Source: Leptolyngbya sp. 'hensonii' (GTDB taxonomy: Bacteria > Cyanobacteriota > Cyanobacteriia > GCF-001939115). Taken from it: DNA of 64,000 bases. The first letter of the stretch is position 1. The number at the start of each line of letters is the position of its first letter. The stretch covers positions 250,816 to 314,815 of the forward strand of contig NZ_MQTZ01000041.1 of the NCBI RefSeq assembly GCF_001939115.1. The letters are read 5' to 3'. Under the pieces are notes generated by a model. The model had not been told where the DNA came from. It made no database searches and worked only from the letters and a program-made list of their open reading frames with translations. A program made the translations under genes and the position numbers. Below are positions 44,989 through 55,694 of the stretch, piece by piece.

Positions 44989-47900
44989 CTTGCCAGATCC
45001 GACTGGATGATCTTGAGGATTTCCTCAAACTCAAACTCATGGACCAGTTGCTGAATTCGTTGGGCAAAGGCATGGTATCGGGGGTCTAGCTGTTCAAGTC
45101 GATTCACTTCCTCTTTAACAGCCTGCTGATCCAGGATATAGGTCACAAATTGCAGCGTCACCAGTTCCTGCTGGGGTGGAACCACCCAGGGAGATGGCGA
45201 AGAGTTGCTGATCTGGGTTGTGACTGGAATAGGATCCTGGGTCGGAAGGGTGTCATATACCCAAACTAATTTCAGGTGATGTTGTAACTGGTCCAGCAAA
45301 TCCTGCACCTGAACCGGACGGGGGAGAAAAGCATTGCATCCAGCTTCCTGGCTTTGCCGATGGACCACCTCAGCCACATCAGCCGAGCAGGCCAGGATCG
45401 GCATCGATCGCAGGTCAGGAGTCTGCCGTATCTGGCGGGCCAGGGTAAAGCCATCCATCACTGGCATGCGCAAATCCGTGATGATGAGATCGGGCTGCCA
45501 GACGATCGCAGTTTCAAAACCCTGCTGCCCATTTTCTGCCTCCATCAGGATGAAACCCAGCGGGTGCAGGAGGTGGCTGAAGACTTCCCGATTCTCCCAG
45601 CGATCGTCCACCACCAGAATCTTGCGGGTGTCGCCTTCGTACCCCACGACTCTCTGAGATGATGCGGACGTTCCTGGAAGACTGCTCTGACTGCCCAGGG
45701 GCAGATTGACTTCAAACCAGAAGGTGCTGCCCTGACCCAGGACACTTTCCACCTGGAGGTGGCTACCCATCATCTGCACAATCTCCTGACTGATAGACAG
45801 TCCCAGGCCCGTCCCCTCGGCCTGCTGGTGTAAACTTCCCACCTGTTCAAAGGGGAGGAAGATTTTGTTCAGATCTTCCGAACCGATACCAATACCGGTA
45901 TCTTCCACCTGAAAGCGCAGTCGAACGATCGGCCCGATGCCCTCGTGATCCTCCGAAGTAGGGGCCACCGGGCTGACCGTAAAGGTCACCCCCCCGGAAG
46001 CAGTAAACTTAATCGCGTTACTTAATAGATTCATCAGCACCTGACGCAGGCGCTTTTCATCGGTATGAACCACTGCAGGCAGGGAAGTAGGGACCTGGAA
46101 GGAAAAGAACAGGTCTTTCTGGGTGGCTTTCAGATGCCCAATTTGCACCAGGCTATGGCATAAACGCTCAAGCTGCACTGGAGCAGGTTGAAGCTCCAGT
46201 TTTCTGGCTTCAATTTTAGCCAGATCGAGGATATCTCCGATCAGGGTCAGGAGATGGGAGCCACACTGATAAATCGTATTGAGGCCCTCTTTCTGTTTAG
46301 CAGTCAGGGTGGCATCCCGCTGCAAAATCTCAGCAAAGCCCAGAATGCCATTCAGGGGGGTACGCAATTCATGACTCATGTTGGTCAGAAAATCACTTTT
46401 GGCCTGATTGGCAGCATCTGCAACTGCTTTGGCAGTCTGGAGATCGGCCAGAGCCTGCAGGCGTTCCAGTTCTGCCGCTGCTCTGGCGGCAAAGATGCGC
46501 AGCAGGGTTTCGACATATTCCCGATTCGTCAGGGGTTGGCTGTTGAGCAGACTCAAAATTCCGATCGCCCTACCCTCCCCATTGTGCATGGCCACCCCCA
46601 GATAGCTCTCTGCCCGCAGTTCCCTTAACATGGAGGTATGGGGAAATAACTGCTGCATCTGACTGTTAGAGAAATAAAACCCCTGCTGCAGGGTCACTTC
46701 CCAGGGAGATTGGGGCAGGGGGTAAGAGATATTGGGCTGGACCTGACCATCAATACACAATCCCAGGGTGTCTAGTTGTTGACCAGACTGAGTCGCAATA
46801 AAAACATGCGATGCGTTCAGAACTAGGGCAATCTGCTGGGCCAGGACTGGGAAAAAAGCTTCACCTGTCACTGCAGCAGTCCCTTTCAGCAGACTCTGCA
46901 AGGCCCGCTCAGCCTGCTTACGATCGGTAATATTACGAACGATCAGCAGGGCTGTCTCTTGCTGACAGGGCACCACTCGAACTTCTTCATAATTAGGTCC
47001 GTCATTCAGGAGCATTTCCTGCTCCAAGACCTGGAGTTCTCCAGTGGTAATAGCCTGCTGAATGGCCTGATACTGTTGTTGGGCAATGGGCGCAGGCAGG
47101 AGATCGGCAAGCCTTGAATTAGGGAAGGGATAAAGAACTTTGACCTCCCGACCACCACTCAGACTGAGATACTGCCCCTCCTGTGACACGTGGACCAGCA
47201 AGTCGGGAATCGCCTGGACGATCGCCCGATTGGTAGCCTCGCTTTCCCGCAGGGCTTTTTCTACCCGTTTGCGATCGGTAATATCCCGGACAACCAGCAG
47301 AACCTCATCTCTGCCACAGGTCACCACCCGGACTTCCTCAGTTTGAATGTGGTCGTCTACTTCGATATCTTGTTCGTAGATTTGAATCTTGCCCGTTTCC
47401 AGAGCTTGATGGATGGCTTGCATGCGTCGTTTAGCCAGTACTGGGGGCAAACTCTCATCCACCCGGGTACCAATGAAATCTCCAGTTTCACCAATAACAC
47501 GGAAGTTTTTGGTAGCAATAAAGTCCAGGTAGATCCCCTCCCGGTTGACCCGCATGACCAGATCAGGGAGGGCACTGAGGAGGGCAAGATTTTTGGCCTC
47601 ACTTTCCTGCAGGGCGGCCTTAATCTGTTTAAGTTTAGCCGCCCCCTGCAGATTCTCCGGTTGGGTTAGGGCTGGGCTAGGTCCAGGGGTGAAGGGCTGG
47701 ATTACCTCTTCCAGCCTCATCTCTAGGGTTTTAGATCGGGCTTCTAATTGCCGATACCGGTAGACATTTTCCAGACAAATAGCTGCCTGGGAGCAAAGCA
47801 GACAGAGCCCTTCGATCATCTGAGGGGAGGGTGTAAAGAGATCCTCCAGATACAGAACACCAAGCAGGTTGTCTGGATTGCCCATGGGCAGACCCAGCCG

Positions 47901-48272
47901 ATTTCCAGGGCGATGCTGCTGCAGATATGGATCGGTAGTATCGGAGACAGGCATGGCTGCATCTTCCAGGAACAGGGGCTCTGCTTTGTGGATAACCGCC
48001 TGAATCAGAGTTGCGGGAAGATCTGGGCAGCTTTCTAAAAGTGTGGCTTGTAAGGTACAGGCTTGAGGGGTAGTGCAATGAATCCCGATCGTCCAGGTTT
48101 CTCCTTGCTTCAGGAAAATGGCTCCTTTCTGGGCTGCAGCATAATCCATCACCAAGTTCATGACCGTGGAAAGCAGGCCATCCAGTTGAGTTTCACGGGA
48201 GATTGCCTGGATTGCCTTAACTGCCGCTTCCCAGGCCAAAGTGATGGAACTGTCCATATTGTGAGAAACCAA
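44985..48272 (-). CDS. Soluble hybrid histidine kinase (GAF-PAS-PAS-GAF-HisKA-HATPase-REC)
   Basis: A 1095-aa protein. GAF (35-175), coiled coil, PAS (225-335), PAS (345-455), GAF (460-610), HisKA with a canonical H-box (TNMSHELRTPLNGILGF), ATPase (NLLSNAIKF, DTGIGI, GTGLGLSISQEI), and one receiver (895-1010) with ILVVDD and IITDLRMPVMDGF. The conserved Lys in the receiver loop is replaced by Arg (FLPRPVQ; codon CGT). A C-terminal 55-residue helical region follows (ILDQQAVKEEVNRLEQLDPR). Its last three bases overlap those of ldcA on the other strand. Input signal and partner are unknown. Confidence 0.9.
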   Translation of the reverse strand: MVSHNMDSSITLAWEAAVKAIQAISRETQLDGLLSTVMNLVMDYAAAQKGAIFLKQGETWTIGIHCTTPQACTLQATLLESCPDLPATLIQAVIHKAEPLFLEDAAMPVSDTTDPYLQQHRPGNRLGLPMGNPDNLLGVLYLEDLFTPSPQMIEGLCLLCSQAAICLENVYRYRQLEARSKTLEMRLEEVIQPFTPGPSPALTQPENLQGAAKLKQIKAALQESEAKNLALLSALPDLVMRVNREGIYLDFIATKNFRVIGETGDFIGTRVDESLPPVLAKRRMQAIHQALETGKIQIYEQDIEVDDHIQTEEVRVVTCGRDEVLLVVRDITDRKRVEKALRESEATNRAIVQAIPDLLVHVSQEGQYLSLSGGREVKVLYPFPNSRLADLLPAPIAQQQYQAIQQAITTGELQVLEQEMLLNDGPNYEEVRVVPCQQETALLIVRNITDRKQAERALQSLLKGTAAVTGEAFFPVLAQQIALVLNASHVFIATQSGQQLDTLGLCIDGQVQPNISYPLPQSPWEVTLQQGFYFSNSQMQQLFPHTSMLRELRAESYLGVAMHNGEGRAIGILSLLNSQPLTNREYVETLLRIFAARAAAELERLQALADLQTAKAVADAANQAKSDFLTNMSHELRTPLNGILGFAEILQRDATLTAKQKEGLNTIYQCGSHLLTLIGDILDLAKIEARKLELQPAPVQLERLCHSLVQIGHLKATQKDLFFSFQVPTSLPAVVHTDEKRLRQVLMNLLSNAIKFTASGGVTFTVSPVAPTSEDHEGIGPIVRLRFQVEDTGIGIGSEDLNKIFLPFEQVGSLHQQAEGTGLGLSISQEIVQMMGSHLQVESVLGQGSTFWFEVNLPLGSQSSLPGTSASSQRVVGYEGDTRKILVVDDRWENREVFSHLLHPLGFILMEAENGQQGFETAIVWQPDLIITDLRMPVMDGFTLARQIRQTPDLRSMPILACSADVAEVVHRQSQEAGCNAFLPRPVQVQDLLDQLQHHLKLVWVYDTLPTQDPIPVTTQISNSSPSPWVVPPQQELVTLQFVTYILDQQAVKEEVNRLEQLDPRYHAFAQRIQQLVHEFEFEEILKIIQSDLAS

Positions 48273-48332
48273 GAAACCGTTGCTTGGGGATATCCACGGG
48301 ATATGTCATGTTATGAATTGTACCCAGATTGG

Positions 48333-48366
48333 AAAAACCCCTGATGGTCGGGGAGACGATCAGGGG
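48333..48366 (-). terminator. Rho-independent terminator of the desaturase gene
   Basis: On the minus strand CCCCTGAT...ATCAGGGG (48366-48359 with 48345-48338) forms a stem with a 13-base loop and is followed by TTTTT (48337-48333). It lies about 45 bases after the desA stop. Confidence 0.85.
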
Positions 48367-48410
48367 CCGATATAACTATTGGAACGTGGTACACCACATT
48401 CCTGCCGTTT

Positions 48411-49475
48411 TCAGATTAGTGTTTCACCTGGTTGATGAGATTCCGTCTCTTGGAAGGATTGGTAAGCTTTCTCAGGATGGTAGATATGGCACTTGGTCAC
48501 AATATCTTTCATCAAGGCCCAGGAAAACTTGCGTTTCACCAGGTAACTATCCCAGTTGTGCTCGATCGATGCGTGGGCCAACCGTAAATTGTAGGAGGGG
48601 ATGGCTACAGAGATGTGATGGGGAATATGCACATTAATGTCATGACAGAGGAGTTCTACCCAGCGGGGATAATCACAGTGAACCGTTCCGTGGAGTTGGG
48701 CCTCAAACTCATTCCAGGTCTCAACCGGACGGAACTGCACCTGAGTATCCGTATGATGAACCAGGGTGAAGGTGCTCATCCAGAAGTGGTACACCAGCCA
48801 GGGCAGCAGCCAGAACTTGACAAAGCCCCAGAGACCAGTGGTCAGAATCAGCGTGGGGAAGAAAATCGCTCCAAAGATGACGACAGCCGCGATCGAGACT
48901 TTGGCTTTGCCCCGATCCCGTTCCGCAAATTTAGAGGGTTGAAAGTGCACGGTTGCCCAGTGGGCAATCGACCCTAACCACCAGAATGGACCCCGCAGAG
49001 CCTGATAGAACAATTTCATGAAGGGATTAAGCCCGACATAAATTTCAGCGGTCCAGGGTTCCCAGGCATTATCCACATGCAACTTATTCGTGTGAATGTG
49101 GTGATGATCATGCTTGAGTCGCCAGCAATGAAATGGATAAATCAGGGGAAGCATCAAAATATGGCCGACCCAATCGTTAACCCAACGTTGCTTAGCAAAC
49201 GATCGATGTCCACAGTCATGGGCAATGACGAAGAAACCGGTCAGGGCGGTGCCTGCAAAAATCCAGGCGAAGGGGAGAAGAAACCAGGGAGCGGCTGCAA
49301 TCCCGATATATCCCAAGCAAACTGCCAAAACACTGAGCAGAACAGTAGTCCAGGCTTTTCTGGGACTTTTCTGAAAGCACTCCTGAGGGAGCGTTTTGAT
49401 CACATCTTTCAGTTGAAAATCACTATCGACTGAAGGAATCGAAGCGTTTGCGAACTTTTCCGTCGTTGCAGTCAT
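48411..49475 (-). CDS. desA: Acyl-lipid omega-6 (delta-12) fatty acid desaturase
   Basis: A 354-aa membrane protein with the three His boxes of the DesA group: HDCGH (86-90), HDHHH (122-126) and HIPHH (near 290), bracketed by hydrophobic helices ([20 protein letters not shown]). Flanking sequence [15 protein letters not shown] and [20 protein letters not shown] is typical of cyanobacterial delta-12 desaturases. It converts oleoyl to linoleoyl chains in thylakoid and plasma-membrane lipids using ferredoxin electrons and is usually cold-induced. A terminator follows; the 220-bp region upstream shows no recognised cold element. Confidence 0.93.
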   Translation of the reverse strand: MTATTEKFANASIPSVDSDFQLKDVIKTLPQECFQKSPRKAWTTVLLSVLAVCLGYIGIAAAPWFLLPFAWIFAGTALTGFFVIAHDCGHRSFAKQRWVNDWVGHILMLPLIYPFHCWRLKHDHHHIHTNKLHVDNAWEPWTAEIYVGLNPFMKLFYQALRGPFWWLGSIAHWATVHFQPSKFAERDRGKAKVSIAAVVIFGAIFFPTLILTTGLWGFVKFWLLPWLVYHFWMSTFTLVHHTDTQVQFRPVETWNEFEAQLHGTVHCDYPRWVELLCHDINVHIPHHISVAIPSYNLRLAHASIEHNWDSYLVKRKFSWALMKDIVTKCHIYHPEKAYQSFQETESHQPGETLI

Positions 49476-49695
49476 GTACTAAGGTCCAAATCTCCATGAA
49501 GGGATGAGTAGTCTTTGCCACACAAACCCATGGCAAATCCTGCCAGTCTCACCGAGGCAATGGCAGAGTAAACTTGCTGTACGCTTGTGTGAATACTTTG
49601 TGCTGTTCTTTACTTTCTGCTCTTAAAGTGGTAATGCCCGAAATCTACCGCATCAGAGCATTCATAAACTTTTACATTTATACCACGGAATTTGA

Positions 49696-51027
49696 ATGGT
49701 TATGGTCCAACTGACATTCGATCGCCTTGCCACCACACTCCAATCAGCATGCCAGTCTGGAGAGCACTTTACCCTCAGATTGGCCAGTGAGCAGAGTCAG
49801 TTTACCCGCTTCAATCGGGCTAGGGTGCGTCAGACCGGTTGGGTGAATGATGGGAGCCTGACCCTGTATCTGATGCGAGAGGGTCGCACGGGTTTCCGGG
49901 AGTTCCCTTTTACTGGCAACTGGGAAATCGATTGGCCCCAGGTGGATGAAGCAATGGCACAACTCCGCCAGGAACTTCCTCAATTGCCCGTAGACCCCTA
50001 TCAGGTTCTGCCCCTGGGCAAAACTAACAGTCAGGCCGTGCATCAAGGAAAGCTTCTGGCCCCTGATGCCGTGGTACCAACCCTATTGCCCTGGGTTGCC
50101 GATCTGGATTTCACCGGCATCTACGCTGCTGGGACCTTGATGCGGGGATATGCCGATTCTGCGGGACAGAAGCACTGGTTCTCGACGGATTCCTACAGCC
50201 TGGATTACTCCCTATTTACGCCAGAGGGTCAGGCTGTGAAGGGAACTCTGGCCGGAGGAGATTGGGATGGGGCTGCTTGTGAGGCCCGGTTGCAGGATTC
50301 CAGGGTCCAGCTCGCCTTACTCTCCCGATCGGTCCGATCGGTGGCGCGGGGGCAGTATCGTACTTACCTGGCACCGGCAGCCGTAGCCGATCTGGTGGGA
50401 ATGCTCTCCTGGGGCGGAGTGAGCGAGGCGGCTCTGCAACAGGGCAGCAGTTGCCTGGGAATTTTGCGGCGGGGGGAGAAGCAATTGTCTCCCCTGTTTT
50501 ACCTGGATGAGAACTTTGAGTCGGGGCTGGTACCCCGGTTCAATGAGTTTGGAGAAGTGGCTCCCCTGGAATTGTCCCTGATTGAGGCAGGGCAATTGAA
50601 GCAGACATTGATCAGTTCCCGGACGGCCCGGGAATATGGCCTGACGCCCAATGGGGCGGCTGGTGGGGAATGGTTACGATCGCCCCAGATCAGGCCGGGT
50701 CACCTGGCTCCTGACCAGATTCTGCCGACCCTGGGAACAGGGCTCTACGTCTCGAACCTGCATTATCTGAACTGGAGCGATCGGCCCACAGGGCGGATTA
50801 CGGGAATGACGCGCTATGCCTGTTTCTGGGTGGAAGAGGGAGAGATGGTGGGGCCGATCGAGAATCTTCGGTTTGATGACAGCCTGTATCGGTTTTGGGG
50901 CGAAAACTTGCTGGCTTTGACCGATTACCAGGAATTCATCCCCAATATTGGCACCTATGGGAGCCGGGAAGCAGGAGGAGTTCAGGTTCCGGGGATGATT
51001 GTGGAGGGTCTGACTTATACGCTGTGA
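49696..51027 (+). CDS. TldD/PmbA family protein
   Basis: A 443-aa protein. The N-terminal part has the family pattern QFTRFNRARVRQTG (Phe-Arg region) and the C-terminal part the segment MTRYACFWVEEGEMVGPIEN and FIPNIGTYGSREAGGVQVPG (split). TldD and PmbA form a metallopeptidase that matures microcin B17 and CcdA in E. coli. This protein has no HExxxH pair, as expected for the PmbA-type partner, so it may be the non-catalytic half. Its partner is not in the window. Confidence 0.82.
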   Translation: MVMVQLTFDRLATTLQSACQSGEHFTLRLASEQSQFTRFNRARVRQTGWVNDGSLTLYLMREGRTGFREFPFTGNWEIDWPQVDEAMAQLRQELPQLPVDPYQVLPLGKTNSQAVHQGKLLAPDAVVPTLLPWVADLDFTGIYAAGTLMRGYADSAGQKHWFSTDSYSLDYSLFTPEGQAVKGTLAGGDWDGAACEARLQDSRVQLALLSRSVRSVARGQYRTYLAPAAVADLVGMLSWGGVSEAALQQGSSCLGILRRGEKQLSPLFYLDENFESGLVPRFNEFGEVAPLELSLIEAGQLKQTLISSRTAREYGLTPNGAAGGEWLRSPQIRPGHLAPDQILPTLGTGLYVSNLHYLNWSDRPTGRITGMTRYACFWVEEGEMVGPIENLRFDDSLYRFWGENLLALTDYQEFIPNIGTYGSREAGGVQVPGMIVEGLTYTL

Positions 51028-51252
51028 CTGGGAAGTTCATCTTTTTGCAGGGGACCAGCCCCTTGCACCCCTGCTGGAGGACAACCCGCGTCCGACCAAA
51101 CTGCTCTGCAAAATTTGACCGTTGCTGTGGGTAAAAACAGAACCTTTCTGGCAAAGCGTCTTTTAAGAATTTTGAACTTTGAACTTTAAATTTTTGAACC
51201 CCTTCAGGAGTAGATTTGTAGTAACTCAACTCTGCCAGGGAGCTTCAACCCT

Positions 51253-52485
51253 ATGCTTGCCTACGTTCTGGCTTTAGCCGTTGGTTTTGGTAGCTTTGCC
51301 CTCTATATGGCTGCCTTCTTCTACCCGGAAGTTCACCGGAAGCAGGATTTTATCTGGAGTGGTGTAGGGCTGTTCTATGCCCTGGTGCTGTGGGTCTGTG
51401 CAGGCCAGATTAGAGGGGGCCTGCTGTTGGGACAAACAGCCAGTGTGGCACTTCTGGGCTGGTTGGGTTGGCAGACTCTGAAACTGCGCTGGGAACTGAC
51501 GGCCCCAGAACAACGGACAGTGCCAGAACAGGGGTCTTTTGTGTTGCAGCTAGGCGATCGGGCCCAGTGGCTGGTGGCAACCCTGGCCGGGATTTTCTCA
51601 ACCCGAAGCTCACCCTCCGCTGAAAAGCCCGTCGATTGGCGGCGAGAGGATTTCCTGCCGGAGCGTCCTGCAACCCAGGAACTGCCAACTCCAGTAGATG
51701 CCGTTCCCCTTGTGGAGGTACCGCCGGATGTGGCTCCGGCTGAGTCTGAACTGACAGAGGCTGAAGTGGATGCAGCCCTGGATGACCTGGGAGAACCAGG
51801 GGAGCCAGAGATGTTCTCGGAATCGACTCCCGCCGCTGCTGAGACTCCAGTCCCAGTCCCTACTTCCAGCCCCAAAATGGCAGCAACGGCCAGTCCCCTG
51901 GAAACCGCCAGGGAAATTCTGAACAGCCTGCGGTTAGGCGGCGTGCAGTTGTTCCGCAACTTGACCGGGCGCAAACCCAAGCGACCCACGATCGTTCTCG
52001 ATCGCACCCCCTCTAGCTCGGCAGCCTCACCCACAGAGGATTGGGAGGAAGAACCAGAACTGGCCTCACCTGAAATAATTGCAACCCCTGTGGAACCAGC
52101 GGAGGATGTGGTTATCCTGATGGAGGAAAGCATCAGCGTCACGGTGGTTGAACTGGAAGCAGAATCAGTTAGCCCGCCTGCAGAATCAGTCAGCGCGGTT
52201 ATCACGCCGGAAGTGACCGAACCCGAAGCCGATGAACCTGAAGCCATCAGTCCAGAGATGCCACCAGAAGTCTCCACTGTTGTCGTTGCACCGGAGACAA
52301 AACTGGAGAATCTGGATGTAGAAGCGGAAGCATCCGCTCCCGATCTCCCGGACCTTACAGGCCCCTCTCCCGATCTCCCAGAATTCCTGGAACTCTTCGG
52401 CCCCGATACCCCCGACCCAGGGGATACCCCAGAATCTCCTACATCCACAACAGAGGATTCCAAACCAGAAGAACCCACCCCATAG
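51253..52485 (+). CDS. Ycf66 family membrane protein
   Basis: A 410-aa protein. The N-terminal 85 residues contain three hydrophobic helices and match Ycf66: MLAYVLALAVGFGSFALYMA, FFYPEVHRKQDFIWSGVGLFYALVLW (split) and ALLGWLGWQTLKLRWELT. Ycf66 occurs in cyanobacteria and some plastids; its function is not settled. The remaining 300 residues are acidic and Pro/Glu/Val-rich (PEVTEPEADEPEAISPEMPP), probably disordered. The antisense frame over this region is an artefact of its codon bias. Confidence 0.85.
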   Translation: MLAYVLALAVGFGSFALYMAAFFYPEVHRKQDFIWSGVGLFYALVLWVCAGQIRGGLLLGQTASVALLGWLGWQTLKLRWELTAPEQRTVPEQGSFVLQLGDRAQWLVATLAGIFSTRSSPSAEKPVDWRREDFLPERPATQELPTPVDAVPLVEVPPDVAPAESELTEAEVDAALDDLGEPGEPEMFSESTPAAAETPVPVPTSSPKMAATASPLETAREILNSLRLGGVQLFRNLTGRKPKRPTIVLDRTPSSSAASPTEDWEEEPELASPEIIATPVEPAEDVVILMEESISVTVVELEAESVSPPAESVSAVITPEVTEPEADEPEAISPEMPPEVSTVVVAPETKLENLDVEAEASAPDLPDLTGPSPDLPEFLELFGPDTPDPGDTPESPTSTTEDSKPEEPTP

Positions 52486-52810
52486 TGGAGGCATTGCCTG
52501 CAATGCTGCCATCCTTGCAACGCCCCTATTCCTGCATCTCAGATTCGAGCGTTGCAAGGAATGAGAATTAAATAACACCGATAAACTTCTGCTTGCCCTC
52601 ACCCCCCTGCCCCCTCTCCCGCCGGGAGAGGGGGAGGGGTTGGGGGTTGGGGGTGAGGGCTGAAAATCTCGGAGTTATTAAATCCACGATCCAAGTAACA
52701 CCTGGGCAAAAAATATGGGCTAAATGATTGACTTTTGTGATCAAATCCCCATATCTCAAGCAAGACAGGGAAAATGACAGGTAAAGGCAAGCAATTTCCT
52801 TCCAAATTTG
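52486..52810. repeat. Intergenic hairpins and dispersed repeat
   Basis: GCATTGC-CT-GCAATGC (52491-52506) follows the Ycf66 stop. CCTTGCAACGC (52513-52523) and GCGTTGCAAGG (52549-52559) are perfect 11-bp arms of a second hairpin and share a GTTGC/GCAAC core with palindromes at 56565-56586 and 57617-57634. At 52597-52663 lies the CCCTCAC...GGTGAGGGC element with CCCCTCTCCCGCCGGGAGAG inside. No gene is supported; the stretch leads to the TPR gene without a clear ribosome binding site. Confidence 0.7.
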
Positions 52811-55687
52811 ATGCCTATGAATACCGTAGAAGAGTTGTTTAATCAGGGATTAGCCAGGGTTCAGAAAGGGGATTACGAAGGGGCAATTCAGGATCTGACC
52901 AGGGCGCTGGAACAGTCTCCCCGGTTTATTGGAGCCTATCTGAATCGTGGCAAAGTCTACCTGGAGTTGGGAGACTATCGGCAAGCCATAGCAGATTTCG
53001 ACCAGGTACTCCATCTGAGTCCTAAGGTGGCGGAGGTGTACCTACATCGGGGGATGGCCCACGCTGAACTGGGAGATCAGAGCCAGTCTCTGCAGGATTT
53101 GGATATGGCCCTAAAACTGCAGCCCCGATCGGCATCCGTCTATGTGCAACGGGGGATCGTCCGATCGAAATTACGAGACAAAAAAGGAGCTCTAGAGGAT
53201 TTTGATCAGGCCTTGCTCTTGAGTGAAAATTCTGTTCTGGCCTATGTGCAACGAGGGATCGTCCGATCGGAGTTGGGTGATTGGGCTGGGGCGATGGAAG
53301 ACTTTAATCGGGCGATCATAATCAGCCCCAACTCAGTGCTGGCCTATGTGCAACGGGGGATTCTCCAGGCAGAACGGGGCAATCGGGAGGCAGCCATTCG
53401 TGATTTTGATCAAGCCCTGGAAATTAGCCCCAAGACGTTACTGGCTCGGGTACAGCGGGGAGCAGTGCGAGCAGAGTTGGGCGATCGGGTTGGAGCTCTG
53501 GAAGATTTCGATCAGGCCCTTCAGCTCAATCCTCACTCAGTTACACTCTATATCCAGCGGGGCATGGCGCGATCCATCCTCCAGGACAGGCCTGGAGCAA
53601 TTGCGGATTTCCAGCAGGCACTCCAACTCAATCCCCATTCGGTGCAAGCCCATTTACAACTGGGGATGATTCGCGCCGAATTGGGTGATCAGCCTGGGGC
53701 AATTGCGTCCTTTAATCAGGTCCTGCAACTCAGTCCCCGATCGGTGTCGGCTTACATTCAGCGGGGAATTGTGCAGTCCAATTTGGGGGACAAGCAGGCT
53801 GCCCTGGAGGATTTTGACCGAGCAGTGCAACTGGACCCCCATGCTGCTGGGGCGTACCTGAATCGAGGGATGGTTCATATTGAACTGGGGAATGGGCAGG
53901 AAGCAATTGCAGATTTCGATCGGGTTCTGGAAATTGACCCCCAAAACGCCACGGCCTATCTGGATCGGAGTGCCGTGCGGTTTGAGCTGGGCGATCGGAT
54001 CGGAGCCCTGGAGGATTTCAACCAGGCTCTGCAAATTTATCCCGATCGGGCAGCGGCCTATCTGCAACGGGGGGTTGTTCGGGCTGAACTGGGGGATAAG
54101 CGGGAAGCACTAGAGGACTTTAATCGGGTGTTGCGAGCCAATCATCACTCGGAGACAGCCTACCTGAAACGGGGCCAGGTCCGGGCCGAGTTGGGCGATC
54201 GCGAGGGGGCGATCGCAGATTTCAATCATGTGCTGGACCTTGACCCCCATTCAACGACGGCTTACCTCAATCGAGGGACGATTCGGGCACAGATGGGAGA
54301 TGACCAGGGGGCGATCGCGGATCTCAATCATGTGCTAGACATTGATCCTCATTCGACCATGGCTTTGATCGAGAGCAGCGCCCTGCGGATTGAATTGGGG
54401 GACGAATCCGGAGCCCTGGAGGATTTCAACCAGGCCCTGCAAATTAACCCCAATCCAGCCGGAGCTTACCTCAATCGCGGGATTATCTTTCAGAAAATTG
54501 GAGATCGAGAGCGGGCAGCTCTGGATTTTGAACAGGCCCTGCAGAATAATCCCGAAACTGCCACAGCCCATCTTCACCTGGGGCTGCTTCATGCCGAGCA
54601 GGGAGCCCAGAAGATGGCGCTGGAGGATTTTGCCCAGGAATTGCAACTCAATCCCCATTCTGTTTCAGCCTATCTCCATCGGGGGCAGGTACGATTCGAA
54701 CTGGGAGATGCGGAAGGCGCGATCGCTGACTTTGACCAGCTCTTGCAGTTCAGTCCCCACTCCGTCATGGCCTATCTCAGTCGGGGGATCGTGCGAATTG
54801 AATTGGGAGCCTTGCAGGGGGCCATTGACGACTTCGATCGGGTGATTCAAGTGAGTCCCCACTCTGCGGCTGCCTATCTGCAACGGGGACTGGCCAAAAC
54901 CCGGCAGGGGGATGAAGAAGGAGCCGCCGCAGACTTCCAGCGGGTACTGAGATCGGAACCCAGCTCAGCCGAGGATTACTATATTCGAGGTCTGGCTCGG
55001 GCTCAACTGACTGACCAGAAGGGGGCTCTGGACGATCTGACCCATGCGCTGCAGATGAATCCCTGGTTGCTGGCCGCTGGGGTAGAGCGGGGCATCTTGC
55101 AGGCCCAACAGGCAGAACAGGTTCCGGAGGAGCAGTTCCTTTATCGGCAGGGGGCGATCGCGGATTTCGACTATGTGCTCCACCTGAACCCTAACCTGAC
55201 CAAAGCCCATTTACATCGGGGGATTGTACGGACGCGCCAGGGGGATTTTACTGGCGCGATCGGAGATTTTAGCCATGCCATTCAGGTGAATCCCTGCCTG
55301 TTGTCCGCCTACCTCTACCGGAGTGCCGTCTCCCTCATTACTGGAGATGTAGCCATAGTGGCGGCAACCGACATGGAGCAGGCCCTGCGTCTCAATCCCA
55401 AACAGGCAGATCTCTGGTTGCAGCGGGGCCAGATACTGGCAGAATTGGGCTATCCCCAGATGGCGATCGCAGATTTCACAGCCATTCTCCAGGCAGATCC
55501 GACCCATGCCGATGCCTATCTGCAACGAGGCCAGGTCTATTCCGCTCGGGGCGATCTACCCCAGGCTCGACAGGACTGGCAAGAAGCAGCCCGTCTCCTG
55601 GAAGAACAGGGACGGTTGCGAGAGCTGACTCAGGTGGAGCAGTGGCTGGCCGGTTACTTTTCTGGGGATAACTGGGAAATGGATTAA
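52811..55687 (+). CDS. Large TPR-repeat protein
   Basis: A 958-aa protein made almost entirely of about 27 consecutive 34-residue TPR units. The unit is visible as AYLNRGxVRAELGDxxGAIADF followed by QALQLNPHS, with Gly8, Ala20 and Pro32 kept in most. Such arrays fold into a superhelix that binds proteins. There is no signal peptide, membrane segment or other domain. The high similarity of units at DNA level (AATTGGGTGATCG and ATTTCAATCAGG words recur) suggests expansion by duplication. Its ligand is unknown. Start at 52811 or ATG 52817. Confidence 0.9.
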   Translation: MPMNTVEELFNQGLARVQKGDYEGAIQDLTRALEQSPRFIGAYLNRGKVYLELGDYRQAIADFDQVLHLSPKVAEVYLHRGMAHAELGDQSQSLQDLDMALKLQPRSASVYVQRGIVRSKLRDKKGALEDFDQALLLSENSVLAYVQRGIVRSELGDWAGAMEDFNRAIIISPNSVLAYVQRGILQAERGNREAAIRDFDQALEISPKTLLARVQRGAVRAELGDRVGALEDFDQALQLNPHSVTLYIQRGMARSILQDRPGAIADFQQALQLNPHSVQAHLQLGMIRAELGDQPGAIASFNQVLQLSPRSVSAYIQRGIVQSNLGDKQAALEDFDRAVQLDPHAAGAYLNRGMVHIELGNGQEAIADFDRVLEIDPQNATAYLDRSAVRFELGDRIGALEDFNQALQIYPDRAAAYLQRGVVRAELGDKREALEDFNRVLRANHHSETAYLKRGQVRAELGDREGAIADFNHVLDLDPHSTTAYLNRGTIRAQMGDDQGAIADLNHVLDIDPHSTMALIESSALRIELGDESGALEDFNQALQINPNPAGAYLNRGIIFQKIGDRERAALDFEQALQNNPETATAHLHLGLLHAEQGAQKMALEDFAQELQLNPHSVSAYLHRGQVRFELGDAEGAIADFDQLLQFSPHSVMAYLSRGIVRIELGALQGAIDDFDRVIQVSPHSAAAYLQRGLAKTRQGDEEGAAADFQRVLRSEPSSAEDYYIRGLARAQLTDQKGALDDLTHALQMNPWLLAAGVERGILQAQQAEQVPEEQFLYRQGAIADFDYVLHLNPNLTKAHLHRGIVRTRQGDFTGAIGDFSHAIQVNPCLLSAYLYRSAVSLITGDVAIVAATDMEQALRLNPKQADLWLQRGQILAELGYPQMAIADFTAILQADPTHADAYLQRGQVYSARGDLPQARQDWQEAARLLEEQGRLRELTQVEQWLAGYFSGDNWEMD

Positions 55688-55694
55688 AAAACTT

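Noticed and set aside
51375-52520. A 381-codon minus-strand open frame opposite Ycf66
   Set aside because: Ser/Gly/Thr-rich low-complexity product that mirrors the Pro/Glu-rich codons of the real gene; no start signal or family.
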